The translations under genes and the position numbers were made by a program. Of a stretch of 64,000 nucleotides of DNA, positions 33,670-42,106 are shown piece by piece (position 1 is the first letter of the stretch; every line of letters begins with the position of its first letter). The stretch is from Xenophilus sp. L33 (GTDB lineage: Bacteria; Pseudomonadota; Gammaproteobacteria; Burkholderiales; Burkholderiaceae_C): contig NZ_LMUW01000221.1 in NCBI RefSeq assembly GCF_009765735.1, positions 229,586 to 293,585 on the forward strand, read 5' to 3'. The notes below the pieces were generated by a model. That model worked only from the letters and a program-made list of their open reading frames with translations, was not told the origin of the DNA and searched no databases.

Positions 33670-35423
33670 CCCGGCGCGCGCTGGCCGGCAGCTTCGCCTT
33701 CGTGCTGCTCTCCGTGCTGGCGGTCGCCGCGGCGACGCTGGTGCCGATGCAGGACTACACGGTCCATATCCTGGTGCAGACCGCGACCTTCGCGATCGCG
33801 GTCTTCGGCCTCACGGTGGTGCTCGGCCTGTGCGGCCAGATCAACCTGGCGCAGGCCGCCTTCTTCGGCTTCGGCGCCTACGCGGTCGGCCTCGGCACCG
33901 CCGACTTGCACCTGAACTTCTGGATCGCGCTGGCCATGGGCGCGGCGGTGACGCTGGTGATGGGCGCCTTCCTCGGCATGACCACGCTGCGCCTCGGTGG
34001 CCACTACCTGGCGATGGTGACGATCAGCTTCCAGCAGATCGTGACGCTGGTGATGGTGAACTGGATCCCGGTCACGCACGGCCCCGATGGTGTCGGCAGC
34101 ATCCAGCGGCCGCCCGGTCTGCAGTCGTCGCAGGCTTTCCTGGGGATGTGCGTCGCGGCGGTGGCGCTGATCGGCTACCTGGTCTGGCGACTGCCGCAGA
34201 CGCCGATCGGCCGCGCGATGCGGGCGGTGCGCGACAACGAACTGGCTGCCGGCGTCGCCGGCATCAACGTCTACAAGGTCAAGGTCGCGGCCTTCGCGCT
34301 GGCGGCGGTGCTCGGCGGCATCGGTGGCGGCCTCTTCGCGGGCGGCTTCGCCTACGTCAGCCCGGACCAGTTCAGCTTCGCCGAGTCGGTGGTCTTCATC
34401 ACCATGACCTTGCTCGGCGGCGTGGCCTCGCCGGTCGGCGCGCTGATCGGCACCGGGCTCCTGATCGTGCTGCCCGAGAGCCTGCGCTTCCTGAAGAGCG
34501 TGCCGGGGCTCTATCTCGCGATCTACGGCCTCGCGATCATCCTCATCATCCGCTACATGCCCGACGGCATCTGGGGCTTCGTGCAGCACCGCGTGCGGCG
34601 CTGGCTGGCGCCGCCGCCCTTCACGGCGGCGCCGGCGGAACTGGTGCTGTCGCCGGCCTACCAAGGCGCGGAGACGGCGGCCGCGCTGGAAGTGCGCGAC
34701 CTCGCCAAGCATTTCGGCGGCGTCAAGGCGGTCGACCAGATCTCGTTCTCGGTCGGCCGCGGCGAGGTGCATGCGCTGATCGGGCCGAACGGCTCGGGCA
34801 AGACCACCACGCTCAACGTGCTGTCGGGCATCTATGCGGCGACCTCGGGCAGCGTGCGGCTCGGCGGCCGCGACGTCACCGCGCTGCCGCCGCACGCGCG
34901 CACCGCGGCGGGCCTCGGCCGCACCTTCCAGAACATCCGCCTGTTCCGCTCGATGACCGCGCTGGAGAACGTGGTGATCGGCGCCGAGCATCCGGGCAAC
35001 CCGCTGGCCGGCGGCCATGCGGCGCTGGTCGAGCGGGCCCGCTCGGCCCTGGCCTTCGTCGGGCTGGAGGCGCGCGCCAACGAGCCGGTGACCGGCTTCT
35101 CGTACGGCCACCAGCGGCTGATCGAGATCGCCCGCGCGCTGGCCGGCAACCCGACGCTGCTCCTGCTCGACGAACCGGCCGCGGGACTGAACCCGACCGA
35201 GAAGATGGAACTGCGCGACCTGCTGCGGCGCATCGCCGCCAAGGGCCTGACGATCCTGATCATCGACCACGACATGACGCTGGTGACCGAGGTCGCCGCC
35301 CGCATCACGGTGTTGAACTTCGGCCGCCGCATCGCCGACGGCGGCGCGGCCGAGGTGCTGGCCCAGCCGGAAGTCATCGCCGCCTACCTCGGAAGCGAAC
35401 CCGATGTCCCTGCTTTCGCTTGA
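33666..35423 (+). CDS. Fused branched-chain-type ABC permease and ATPase (LivM-LivG)
   Basis: A 585-residue fusion. Residues 1 to about 310 are a LivM permease (GLCGQINLAQAAFFGFGAYAVG; MRAVRDNELAAGVAGINVYK). Residues about 340-585 are a LivG ATPase with Walker A GPNGSGKTT, the signature FSYGHQRLIEIARAL, Walker B LLLLDEPAAGL and the switch His in IIDHDM. The start is a GTG at 33666. The last 20 bases overlap the LivF gene. Such fusions are common in Burkholderiales uptake systems for aromatic or aliphatic acids. Confidence 0.92.
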   Translation: MTRRALAGSFAFVLLSVLAVAAATLVPMQDYTVHILVQTATFAIAVFGLTVVLGLCGQINLAQAAFFGFGAYAVGLGTADLHLNFWIALAMGAAVTLVMGAFLGMTTLRLGGHYLAMVTISFQQIVTLVMVNWIPVTHGPDGVGSIQRPPGLQSSQAFLGMCVAAVALIGYLVWRLPQTPIGRAMRAVRDNELAAGVAGINVYKVKVAAFALAAVLGGIGGGLFAGGFAYVSPDQFSFAESVVFITMTLLGGVASPVGALIGTGLLIVLPESLRFLKSVPGLYLAIYGLAIILIIRYMPDGIWGFVQHRVRRWLAPPPFTAAPAELVLSPAYQGAETAAALEVRDLAKHFGGVKAVDQISFSVGRGEVHALIGPNGSGKTTTLNVLSGIYAATSGSVRLGGRDVTALPPHARTAAGLGRTFQNIRLFRSMTALENVVIGAEHPGNPLAGGHAALVERARSALAFVGLEARANEPVTGFSYGHQRLIEIARALAGNPTLLLLDEPAAGLNPTEKMELRDLLRRIAAKGLTILIIDHDMTLVTEVAARITVLNFGRRIADGGAAEVLAQPEVIAAYLGSEPDVPAFA

Positions 35424-36138
35424 CGGCCTGGTGGTCCGCTACGGCGAGATCGAGGCGCTGCGCGGCGTCTCGCTGGCGATCGAGCCGGGCGAGGTCGTGA
35501 CCCTGCTGGGTGCCAACGGCGCCGGCAAGTCGACCACCCTGCGCGCGATCTCGGGCCTCTTGAAGCCGGTGGCGGGCGAACTGCGCTTCGACGGCAAGCC
35601 GATCGCGGGATTGGGGCCGGAGGCGATCGTACGGCTGGGCATCGCCCACGTGCCCGAAGGACGGCGGCTGTTCCCGGGCCTCACCTCGCGCGAGAACATC
35701 ATCCTCGGCGCCGCCAGCCGCGGCCGCATCGACAAGGCCACCCTGCGGCGCGAGTCGGACGAGATGTTCGACCTGTTCCCGGACATCCGTCCCTTCGCCG
35801 ACACCCTCGGCTGGATGCTCTCGGGCGGCCAGCAGCAGATGGTGGCGGTGGCCCGCGGCCTGATGGCCAAGCCGCGCCTGCTGCTGCTCGACGAGCCCTC
35901 GCTCGGCCTGGCGCCTGTGGTGGTGCAGAAGGTGTTCGCGATCATCGGAGAGATCCGCCGGCGCGGGACCACGGTGCTGCTGGTCGAGCAGAACGCGCGC
36001 ATGGCGCTGTCGGTGGCCGATCGCGGCTATGTGCTGGAGACCGGCCGGCTGGCGGTCGAGGGCAAGCCGGCGGACTTGTGGTCGAACGACGCGGTGCGTG
36101 CGGCCTACCTGGGCGGGCAGTTGGCCAAGGGCGGCTGA
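35404..36138 (+). CDS. livF: Branched-chain-type ABC transporter ATPase (LivF-like)
   Basis: A 244-residue ATPase with Walker A GANGAGKST, the signature LSGGQQQMVAVARGLM and Walker B LLLLDEPSLGL, and the LivF-specific HVPEGRRLFPGLTSRENI. It overlaps the fused LivMG gene by 20 bases and closes the operon; a GC-rich stem-loop follows at 36150. Confidence 0.93.
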   Translation: MSLLSLDGLVVRYGEIEALRGVSLAIEPGEVVTLLGANGAGKSTTLRAISGLLKPVAGELRFDGKPIAGLGPEAIVRLGIAHVPEGRRLFPGLTSRENIILGAASRGRIDKATLRRESDEMFDLFPDIRPFADTLGWMLSGGQQQMVAVARGLMAKPRLLLLDEPSLGLAPVVVQKVFAIIGEIRRRGTTVLLVEQNARMALSVADRGYVLETGRLAVEGKPADLWSNDAVRAAYLGGQLAKGG

Positions 36139-36149
36139 GTCGCCGACCG

Positions 36150-36168
36150 GCGCCGCATGCCGCGGCGC
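36150..36168. terminator. GC-rich stem-loop after livF, between convergent genes
   Basis: GCGCCGC (36150-36156) and GCGGCGC (36162-36168) are perfect complements around a 5-base loop. It sits 12 bases after the livF stop and 5 bases before the end of the convergent gene, so it could terminate both. There is no T-run, so efficiency is uncertain. Confidence 0.45.
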
Positions 36169-36172
36169 GAGG

Positions 36173-36571
36173 CTAGTGGCTGCGCCCGATCTTCGACGCG
36201 ATCTCCTGCAGCATCGGCAGCAGGCTCGCGCAGTTCAGGTTGCGACCGCGCATCCACTGGCCGCGCAGCGGGCCGGGTGCCATGGCGTCGGCGAGGGTCG
36301 CGGGCAGTTCGAGCAGGTCGAGCGAAAGCAGTTCGAGTGCGCAGGCGGCCTGCGCGGGGCTCAGGCGCGACGGCGTCCAGTCCTGCAGCAACCGGGCCGC
36401 GTCTTCATGCGCGAGTTCGGCGATCTTCAGCGCGAAGACGAGGCGTGCCTGGTCTTCACTGAACGTCTCGGGAATGGCGACTTCGATCCGTTCGGCGATG
36501 ACGGGTTTGCGGGGCTTGGACCGGGGCCAACCGATCTGGCAGAAGGAGGGGAGGGCGAGGGAAGCAGGCAT
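36173..36571 (-). CDS. Hypothetical protein, mostly helical
   Basis: A 132-residue protein I do not recognise. It has a basic Pro/Arg/Lys segment early (GWPRSKPRKPVIAERIEV), then predicted helices (FSEDQARLVFALKIAELAH, LSPAQAACALELLSLDLLELP). There is no signal peptide or membrane segment. The ATG at 36571 is preferred; a TTG two codons earlier is possible. Codon use is like that of its neighbours. It is divergent from a small ORF at 36764. Confidence 0.5.
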   Translation of the reverse strand: MPASLALPSFCQIGWPRSKPRKPVIAERIEVAIPETFSEDQARLVFALKIAELAHEDAARLLQDWTPSRLSPAQAACALELLSLDLLELPATLADAMAPGPLRGQWMRGRNLNCASLLPMLQEIASKIGRSH

Positions 36572-36718
36572 GCACAAATCTTAAAAATCGGGTGGCCGAC
36601 AAGCCATGAGACGACTCCGAAAGTGCCCGCGAATCGGCCTTGCCCCAACCGAGCGAGAATGAGAGCTTTCCCATGGTCGTCGGCGCAGGCATTTCCCATA
36701 CTGCCGCGTGCCCGACCC

Positions 36719-36738
36719 GCGCCTGGTTCGCCAGGTGC
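36719..36738 (+). other. Leader hairpin with TTCG tetraloop
   Basis: CGCCTGG... pairs with CCAGGTGC... around TTCG (36727-36730). The 8-base-pair stem includes one G-T pair and ends 26 bases before the ATG at 36764. It could structure the 5' leader of the small gene. The closing pair is G-C, not the extra-stable C-G. Confidence 0.3.
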
Positions 36739-36763
36739 CCTTTCCAGCGAAACCTTCTCTCAC

Positions 36764-36973
36764 ATGACCATTTCCGACCTCCAGATCGAGCGCCCCGTCG
36801 ACCCCAAGGCACGCCAGCAGGCCGACGCCCTCGCAACGAGGCCCACGCTCGTGAAGACCACCTTCTTCGGCGAGAACCCCTTCGCATCCTTCCCTCCCAT
36901 GGCGGACCCTGGCGCGACCGGCAAGGCCCCCCGCAAGTCCTCGAAGAAGGCGCCGAGCGCGTCCAAGATCTAG
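36764..36973 (+). CDS. Small hypothetical protein with Lys/Ser-rich tail
   Basis: A 69-residue protein of unknown function. The middle has LVKTTFFGENPFASFPPM and the end is basic (KAPRKSSKKAPSASKI). There are no cysteines and no membrane segment. It is preceded by a hairpin-bearing leader and is convergent with the YciI-like gene. It might be a small nucleic-acid- or membrane-associated protein, but nothing specific can be claimed. Confidence 0.4.
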   Translation: MTISDLQIERPVDPKARQQADALATRPTLVKTTFFGENPFASFPPMADPGATGKAPRKSSKKAPSASKI

Positions 36974-36997
36974 TCGCAGCCTCGGCGCCCGTCCGCC

Positions 36998-37288
36998 TCA
37001 CTGCTTCGGCAGCAGCAGGCGCAGCGGTGCCAGCGGTCCCACCGGCAGGAACTCGTAGGCCATGAGGCCGTCGGCCACCAGCGGCAGTGCCGCCAGCGTG
37101 GCCTCGGCCTCGGCGACCGATTCGACGTTCATGAGAAAGATCGGACCGGCCTTCTCGCGAAACCAGAACTGCTCGACCTTCCCCTCGAGATAGAGCTTGA
37201 GGGTGGCCGGAACCTCGTTCGGCATGTGCTGCTGCAGCTTGTCGGGCGTGAGCGTGGGCTGGGCGGTGGCGATGGCAAAGACTTTCAT
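36998..37288 (-). CDS. Muconolactone-isomerase/YciI-like small protein
   Basis: A 96-residue protein with the dimeric ferredoxin-like pattern. It begins MKVFAIATAQPTLT, continues EGKVEQFWFREKAGPIFLMN and VESVAEAEATLAALPLV, and ends EFLPVGPLAPLRLLL. The layout is that of YciI-like and muconolactone-isomerase-like proteins. The substrate is unknown. A 21-bp-period direct repeat lies about 76-111 bases upstream (37364-37399) and may regulate it. Confidence 0.65.
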   Translation of the reverse strand: MKVFAIATAQPTLTPDKLQQHMPNEVPATLKLYLEGKVEQFWFREKAGPIFLMNVESVAEAEATLAALPLVADGLMAYEFLPVGPLAPLRLLLPKQ

Positions 37289-37363
37289 GACTGCACTCCT
37301 GTTGGAACTCGTTGCGGCTTGCAACGGGGACCAATGTAGGTTTCGCGAGGCCGAAGCCCAACA

Positions 37364-37399
37364 GTCGTAAATGCCAACTTTGCCGTCGTTTACGCCAAC
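37364..37399. promoter_or_regulatory. 21-bp-period direct repeat, possible regulator site
   Basis: GTCGTAAATGCCAAC (37364-37378) and GTCGTTTACGCCAAC (37385-37399) match at 12 of 15 positions, exactly two helical turns apart. They lie upstream of the gene at 36998-37288 and overlap the last codons of the glycosylase gene. AraC- or LysR-type regulators often bind such pairs. Confidence 0.35.
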
Positions 37400-38001
37400 G
37401 CCTGCGTTCGCTTGAAAGGCTTGCTCAGGAAGCGCGAACCTTTCTCGCCGAAGCGCCACGGCAGCTCGATCGCCTTCGAGATGCCGATGCGCGGGCCGAC
37501 GTCGACCTCCAGCGGTGATGCGTCGCCGGCGGCAGCGAGCAAGGCGAAGGGCGGCGCGTCCAGCGCCAGCCCGTTGTAGCTCGCGTCGACGCCGAGTGCC
37601 TGGCCGACCCGGCCCGGGCCGGCGCACAGCAGCCTCGGATCCTCCAGGCCGCGGCGTGCGCGCATGCGGTCCAGGCCGTGCGTCGGCTCCAGCGCGCGGA
37701 TCAGTACTCCGGCGCCGTGGCCGGCCTCGCGGCAGACGACGTTGAGACACCAATGGATGCCGTAGGACCGGTAGACGTAGGCCCGCCCCGGCGGTCCGAA
37801 GAGCGGCGCGTTGCGCGTCCGCTGGCCGCCGAAGCTGTGCGCCGCCGGCTCGGTGCTGTCGTAGGCCTCGGTCTCGACGATGCGGCCGCCGACGCCGTCG
37901 ACCAGCAGCAGCATGCCGATCAGGCGGTGCGCGACCTCCACCGAGGGCGCCTCGAAGTCGATCGGCAGGGCGGCGCGGCGGGAACGGCGAGGCGATGGCA
38001 T
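37390..38001 (-). CDS. DNA-3-methyladenine glycosylase (AAG/MPG family)
   Basis: A 203-residue base-excision-repair glycosylase of the AAG fold that removes 3-methyladenine and other alkylated purines. Conserved segments are [19 protein letters not shown] (with the catalytic-type Glu), [26 protein letters not shown] and [11 protein letters not shown]. The start at 38001 (MPSPRRSRR) gives a normal family length; the frame is open further upstream. It is a single gene between two unrelated units. Confidence 0.92.
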   Translation of the reverse strand: MPSPRRSRRAALPIDFEAPSVEVAHRLIGMLLLVDGVGGRIVETEAYDSTEPAAHSFGGQRTRNAPLFGPPGRAYVYRSYGIHWCLNVVCREAGHGAGVLIRALEPTHGLDRMRARRGLEDPRLLCAGPGRVGQALGVDASYNGLALDAPPFALLAAAGDASPLEVDVGPRIGISKAIELPWRFGEKGSRFLSKPFKRTQALA

Positions 38002-38105
38002 GGCGCCGCATGCTAGCGCCTGGGCCGCGTCCCAAGAACCGGAGTCGAACGAAGGGCCATCGGCCGACAGGTGCGATCGAGGCTTCGCCACCGCACAATC
38101 GCCGG

Positions 38106-38651
38106 ATGAACACACCCACCTCGAACCCGTTGCTGCGCGTGGACCGGGCCACCGACCATCACCAGGGCCCCGCCGCTGCGATGGCGACGCTGATCGAATA
38201 CGGCGACTTCGAATGCCCGTCCTGCAGCCAGGCGCACGGCGCGTTGAAGATCATCCGGCGGCATTTCGACAGCCAGTTGCAGTTCGTGTTCCGGCACTTC
38301 CCGCAGCGCGAGGTGCATCCGCACGCCGAGCTGGCGGCCGAGGCCGCCGAGGCCGCCGGCGCCCAGGGCAAGTTCTGGCAGATGCACGACCTGCTCTTCG
38401 ACCACCAGCAGCACCTGGACGAGCCGCACTTCTTCAAGCATGCGGCCTCGCTCGGCCTGGACCTGCCGCGCTTCGAGAACGAGATGCGCGACCACGTCTA
38501 CCTGCAGCGGGTCAACGAACAGCTGGCGGTGGCCGAGCGGCTCAGGGTGCGGGCGACGCCGACCTTCTACCTGAACGGCGTCTTCGTCGACATCTCCTTC
38601 GGCTACGAGCACCTGCACAAGGCGATCGAGGCCGCGCTGGCCCGCGGGTGA
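38106..38651 (+). CDS. DsbA-family thioredoxin-fold protein
   Basis: A 181-residue thioredoxin-fold protein of the DsbA/Thioredoxin_4 group. The active-site motif is CPSC in [14 protein letters not shown], and the cis-Pro lies in [11 protein letters not shown]. No clear signal peptide is present, so it may be cytoplasmic (FrnE-like) rather than periplasmic. It probably handles thiol-disulfide exchange. Its stop overlaps the next ATG as TGATG, so it is likely co-translated with the hydroxyacid dehydrogenase. Confidence 0.86.
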   Translation: MNTPTSNPLLRVDRATDHHQGPAAAMATLIEYGDFECPSCSQAHGALKIIRRHFDSQLQFVFRHFPQREVHPHAELAAEAAEAAGAQGKFWQMHDLLFDHQQHLDEPHFFKHAASLGLDLPRFENEMRDHVYLQRVNEQLAVAERLRVRATPTFYLNGVFVDISFGYEHLHKAIEAALARG

Positions 38652-39616
38652 TGGCCGAAGCCCGCCCGAAGATCGCGGTCCTCGACGACTACCAGGGCGC
38701 GGCGCTGCGGATGGCCGACTGGTCGCGGCTCGACGGCCGCGCCGACGTCACCGTCTTCCATGACCACCTCGCCGACTTCGAGCCGCTGGTGGCGCGGCTC
38801 GCGCCCTTCGATGCGCTGTGCGTGATGCGCGAGCGCACGCCGATGTCTCGTGCGTTGATCGAGCGGCTGCCGCGCCTGAAGCTGATCGCGTCGACCGGCC
38901 CGCGCAATGCGTCGATCGACCTGCAGGCGGCCGCCGACCATGGCGTCGGCGTGGTCCACACCGGCTACAAGTCGGAGCCGACGGTGGAGCTGACCTGGGC
39001 GCTGATCCTGGCCGGCGCGCGTCACCTGGTGGCGGAGTCGGCGTCGGTGCGCGGCGGGGGCTGGCAGGTCGGCGTCGGCGACGACATGGGCGGCGCCACG
39101 CTCGGGCTGCTCGGGCTCGGCAACGTCGGTGCGCGGGTGGCGAAGGTCGGCCTGGCTTTCGGCATGAAGGTGATCGCCTGGAGCCAGAACCTCACGGACG
39201 AGAAGGCGGCTGCGCAGGGCGCGACGCGGGTGTCGAAGGAAGAGCTTTTCGGGCAGGCCGACGTGCTGTCGGTGCACCTGGTGCTGAGCGGCCGCACCCG
39301 CGGGCTGGTGGGCGCGGGCGAGCTGGCGCTCATGAAGCCGACCGCGCGCCTCAACACCTCGCGCGGCCCGATCGTCGACGAGGCGGCGCTGATCGCCGCG
39401 TTGCGCGAGGGCCGCATCGCCGGCGCCGCGATCGACGTCTTCGACCAGGAGCCGCTGCCGGCCGACCACCCTTATCGTTCGTTGCCGAAGCTGCTGGCGA
39501 CGCCGCACATCGGCTACGTCTCGCGCGACCTCTACCGCACCTTCTACGGCGACACGGTCGCGCAGCTGCTCAGGTGGCTCGATGCGGGCGCAGGTCGGCC
39601 GACGGCCTCGACCTGA
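38651..39616 (+). CDS. D-2-hydroxyacid dehydrogenase family protein
   Basis: A 321-residue NAD-dependent D-2-hydroxyacid dehydrogenase, which reduces a 2-keto acid or oxidises a D-2-hydroxyacid. The nucleotide motif is GLLGLGNVGARVAKVG. The catalytic Arg lies in NTSRGPIVDE, the Glu in DVFDQEPLP and the His in ATPHIGYVS. The N-terminal IAVLDDYQGAALRMADW is typical of the SerA-like group found with hydroxypyruvate reductases. The 3' end overlaps the convergent MFS gene by 47 bases. Confidence 0.9.
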   Translation: MAEARPKIAVLDDYQGAALRMADWSRLDGRADVTVFHDHLADFEPLVARLAPFDALCVMRERTPMSRALIERLPRLKLIASTGPRNASIDLQAAADHGVGVVHTGYKSEPTVELTWALILAGARHLVAESASVRGGGWQVGVGDDMGGATLGLLGLGNVGARVAKVGLAFGMKVIAWSQNLTDEKAAAQGATRVSKEELFGQADVLSVHLVLSGRTRGLVGAGELALMKPTARLNTSRGPIVDEAALIAALREGRIAGAAIDVFDQEPLPADHPYRSLPKLLATPHIGYVSRDLYRTFYGDTVAQLLRWLDAGAGRPTAST

Positions 39617-40907
39617 CCACCGACACCGCGGCCAGCGAGATCACCGACAGGACCGCGACGTAGACGCCGATCAGCCAGGACTGGTTCCAGGTCGAGATGA
39701 TCCATTGCGCGATGGTCGCCGCGAAGGCGCCGCCGATCACCGAGCCGAGCGCATAGCCGATCGAGACGCCGGAGTAGCGCACGTTCGGCGGGAACATCTC
39801 GGCATAGAGCGCGGCCTGCGGGCCGTACGAGAGGCCCAGCGCCGCCGCCATCACCACCGCGGCGACGAAGAACAGCACCGGGTTGCCGGTGTCGATCAGC
39901 CACCACATCGGAATCGCCCAGATCGCGAGCATCGCGTAGCCGATCTGGAAGGTGCGCACCCGGCCGAGCTTGTCGCCGAGCAGGCCGCCCAGCAGGGTGA
40001 AGAAGAGCCAGCCGACCGCCGCCAGCACCGCCACGGTCAGCATGCTGGTGCCTTCGATGTGGAGCGTCTTCTGGCCGTAGCTGATGAAGAAGGCGATGAG
40101 CAGGTAGCCGGCCGCGTTGTTGGCCATGAAGATCAGCGCGGCCAGGACCACCTCGCGCGTGTGGTGGCGGAACAGGTAGCGCAGCGGCGCGGACGACTGC
40201 TGGCGGCGCACCTGCATCTCCAGGAACACCGGTGACTCCTCGACCTTGCGGCGGATCACCAGCCCGACCACGATCAGCAGGATCGACACCAGGAAGGGCA
40301 GCCGCCAGCCCCAGGCCAGGAACTGTTCCTTGGTCAGCAGCGCAGTGAAGATGAGCAGGGTGAGCGTGGCGACGATCATGCCGATCGGCGTGCCGATCTG
40401 CGGGAAGGAACCGAAGAAGCTGCGCTTGTCCGGCGGTGCATGCTCGACCGCCATCAGCGCCGCGCCGCCCCATTCGCCGCCGGCCGAGAAGCCCTGCACC
40501 ACGCGCAGGAAGATCAGCAGGATCGGTGCCCAGACGCCCGCCTGCGCGTAGGTCGGCAGGAGGCCGATCAGCGCGGTCGAGGCGCCCATCAGGAGCAGCG
40601 TGATGATCAGCGTCATCTTGCGGCCGAAGCGGTCGCCCAACTCGCCGGCGACCACCGCGCCGAGCGGGCGGAACAGGAAGGCGATGCCAATGGTGGCGAA
40701 GGCGATGATCTGCGAGAGCTCCGGGTTCGATTGCGCGAAGGGCCCGAAGAACATCGGCCCGAGCACCAGGCCGGCCGCCTGCGCGTAGATGAAGTAGTCG
40801 TACCACTCGATCGAGGTGCCGATCAGGGTGGCCGCCAGCACCTTCTTGTGCTCCGCGGTGATCTCGGTGCCGCCGGTCGGGACGGCGTCGGGTGCGAGGG
40901 TGCTCAT
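39570..40907 (-). CDS. MFS transporter, metabolite:H+ symporter (MHS) family
   Basis: A 445-residue, 12-helix major facilitator of the MHS group (KgtP/ShiA/ProP-like). The family N-terminus is SIEWYDYFIYAQAAGLVLGP, and motif A is GELGDRFGRKMTLI. It would import an organic acid with protons; the substrate is unknown. The start at 40907 (MSTLAPDAV) fits the family. It lies 88 bases downstream of the CUT1 ATPase gene on the same strand. Confidence 0.9.
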   Translation of the reverse strand: MSTLAPDAVPTGGTEITAEHKKVLAATLIGTSIEWYDYFIYAQAAGLVLGPMFFGPFAQSNPELSQIIAFATIGIAFLFRPLGAVVAGELGDRFGRKMTLIITLLLMGASTALIGLLPTYAQAGVWAPILLIFLRVVQGFSAGGEWGGAALMAVEHAPPDKRSFFGSFPQIGTPIGMIVATLTLLIFTALLTKEQFLAWGWRLPFLVSILLIVVGLVIRRKVEESPVFLEMQVRRQQSSAPLRYLFRHHTREVVLAALIFMANNAAGYLLIAFFISYGQKTLHIEGTSMLTVAVLAAVGWLFFTLLGGLLGDKLGRVRTFQIGYAMLAIWAIPMWWLIDTGNPVLFFVAAVVMAAALGLSYGPQAALYAEMFPPNVRYSGVSIGYALGSVIGGAFAATIAQWIISTWNQSWLIGVYVAVLSVISLAAVSVVRSRPSADLRPHRAT

Positions 40908-40995
40908 GGTGTCTCCGGTGCGCCGGCGTGCGGCCGGGCTGGTTTTCGAGGTGGGCGGATTGTCGCGATCCCGGGTGCTTGTCGACAGGGGTCGA

Positions 40996-42090
40996 CTACG
41001 GATGCGGCGTCTCGGCCGTGACAGCCTGTTCCCGCGCATCGAAGAAGTGCAGCGCCGCCGGATCGAGCGCCAGGCGCAGGTGGCCTTCGAGCGCCGGTCC
41101 GTCGCCGGGCGCCAGCAGCACCAGCGGGCCGAGCGTCGACTGCAGGTAGACGAAGGCGCGGTCGCCCAGCTGCTCGACCGCCTGCGTCTCGCAGCCGTGC
41201 AGGTCGAAGGCGACCTCGCCCGGCCCCGGCTCGCCGATGCGCGCCTGCTCGGCGCGAAAGCCCAGGGTCGCGACGTCGGCGGGCAGGCGCAGCGGCAGGT
41301 CGAGCGTGGTCTCGCCCAGGCGCATGCGGGTGCCGCCGGCGACCGCGGCGGCGGCCTCGATCGCGAACAGGTTCATGCGCGGCGTGCCGATGAAGCCGGC
41401 GACGAAGAGGTTGGCGGGCGTCCGGTAGAGCGCCAGCGGCGAGCCGACCTGCTCGATGCGGCCGCGGCGCAGCACCACGATCTGGTCGGCCAGGGTCATC
41501 GCCTCGGTCTGGTCGTGGGTGACGTACACCGCGGTGGCCTTGAGCTGGCGCTGCATGCGCGCGATCTCCAGCCGCAGCCGCACGCGCAGTTCGAGGTCGA
41601 GGTTCGACAGCGGCTCGTCGTAGAGGAAGACCTCGGGCCGGCGGATCATCGCGCGGCCCATCGCGACCCGCTGGCGCTGGCCGCCGGAGAGCTGCCGCGG
41701 GTAGCGGTCGAGCAGCGGCGTGAGCTCCAGCGTCTCGGCGATGCGCTCGACGCTCTCCTTCTGCGCCGCCGCCGCGACCTTGGCCATGCGCAGGGGGAAG
41801 GCCAGGTTCTGGCGCACCGTCTTGTGCGGATAGAGCGCGTAGTTCTGGAACACCAGCGCGCAGCCGCGATCGGCCGGCGGCACCTCGTTCATGCGCTTGC
41901 CGTCGATCAAGACCTCGCCGCCGCTGGGCGTCTCGAGGCCGGCGATCATGCGCAGCAGGGTCGACTTGCCGCAACCGGAGGGGCCGAGCAGCACGGTCAC
42001 CTGGCCGTCGGGCATGACGAGGTCGAGGCCGGGGATCACCTCGACCTCGCCGAAGCGCTTGCTGATGGAACGCAGTTGGATCTCGGCCAT
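40996..42090 (-). CDS. CUT1-type ABC transporter ATPase (UgpC/MalK-like)
   Basis: A 364-residue ATPase with Walker A GPSGCGKSTLLRMIAG, the signature LSGGQRQRVAMGRAM, Walker B FLYDEPLSNLD and the HDQTEAMTLAD switch, then a C-terminal TOBE/OB regulatory domain. It powers the CUT1 permeases encoded divergently at 44356-46061. It is downstream of the GntR gene by 16 bases on the minus strand. Confidence 0.92.
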   Translation of the reverse strand: MAEIQLRSISKRFGEVEVIPGLDLVMPDGQVTVLLGPSGCGKSTLLRMIAGLETPSGGEVLIDGKRMNEVPPADRGCALVFQNYALYPHKTVRQNLAFPLRMAKVAAAAQKESVERIAETLELTPLLDRYPRQLSGGQRQRVAMGRAMIRRPEVFLYDEPLSNLDLELRVRLRLEIARMQRQLKATAVYVTHDQTEAMTLADQIVVLRRGRIEQVGSPLALYRTPANLFVAGFIGTPRMNLFAIEAAAAVAGGTRMRLGETTLDLPLRLPADVATLGFRAEQARIGEPGPGEVAFDLHGCETQAVEQLGDRAFVYLQSTLGPLVLLAPGDGPALEGHLRLALDPAALHFFDAREQAVTAETPHP

Positions 42091-42106
42091 GTTCGGTCTC
42101 GCGCGT

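Noticed and set aside
40970-40995. Two GTCGAC palindromes close together before the MFS gene.
   Set aside because: Six-base palindromes are frequent in DNA of this composition, and there is no supporting promoter.
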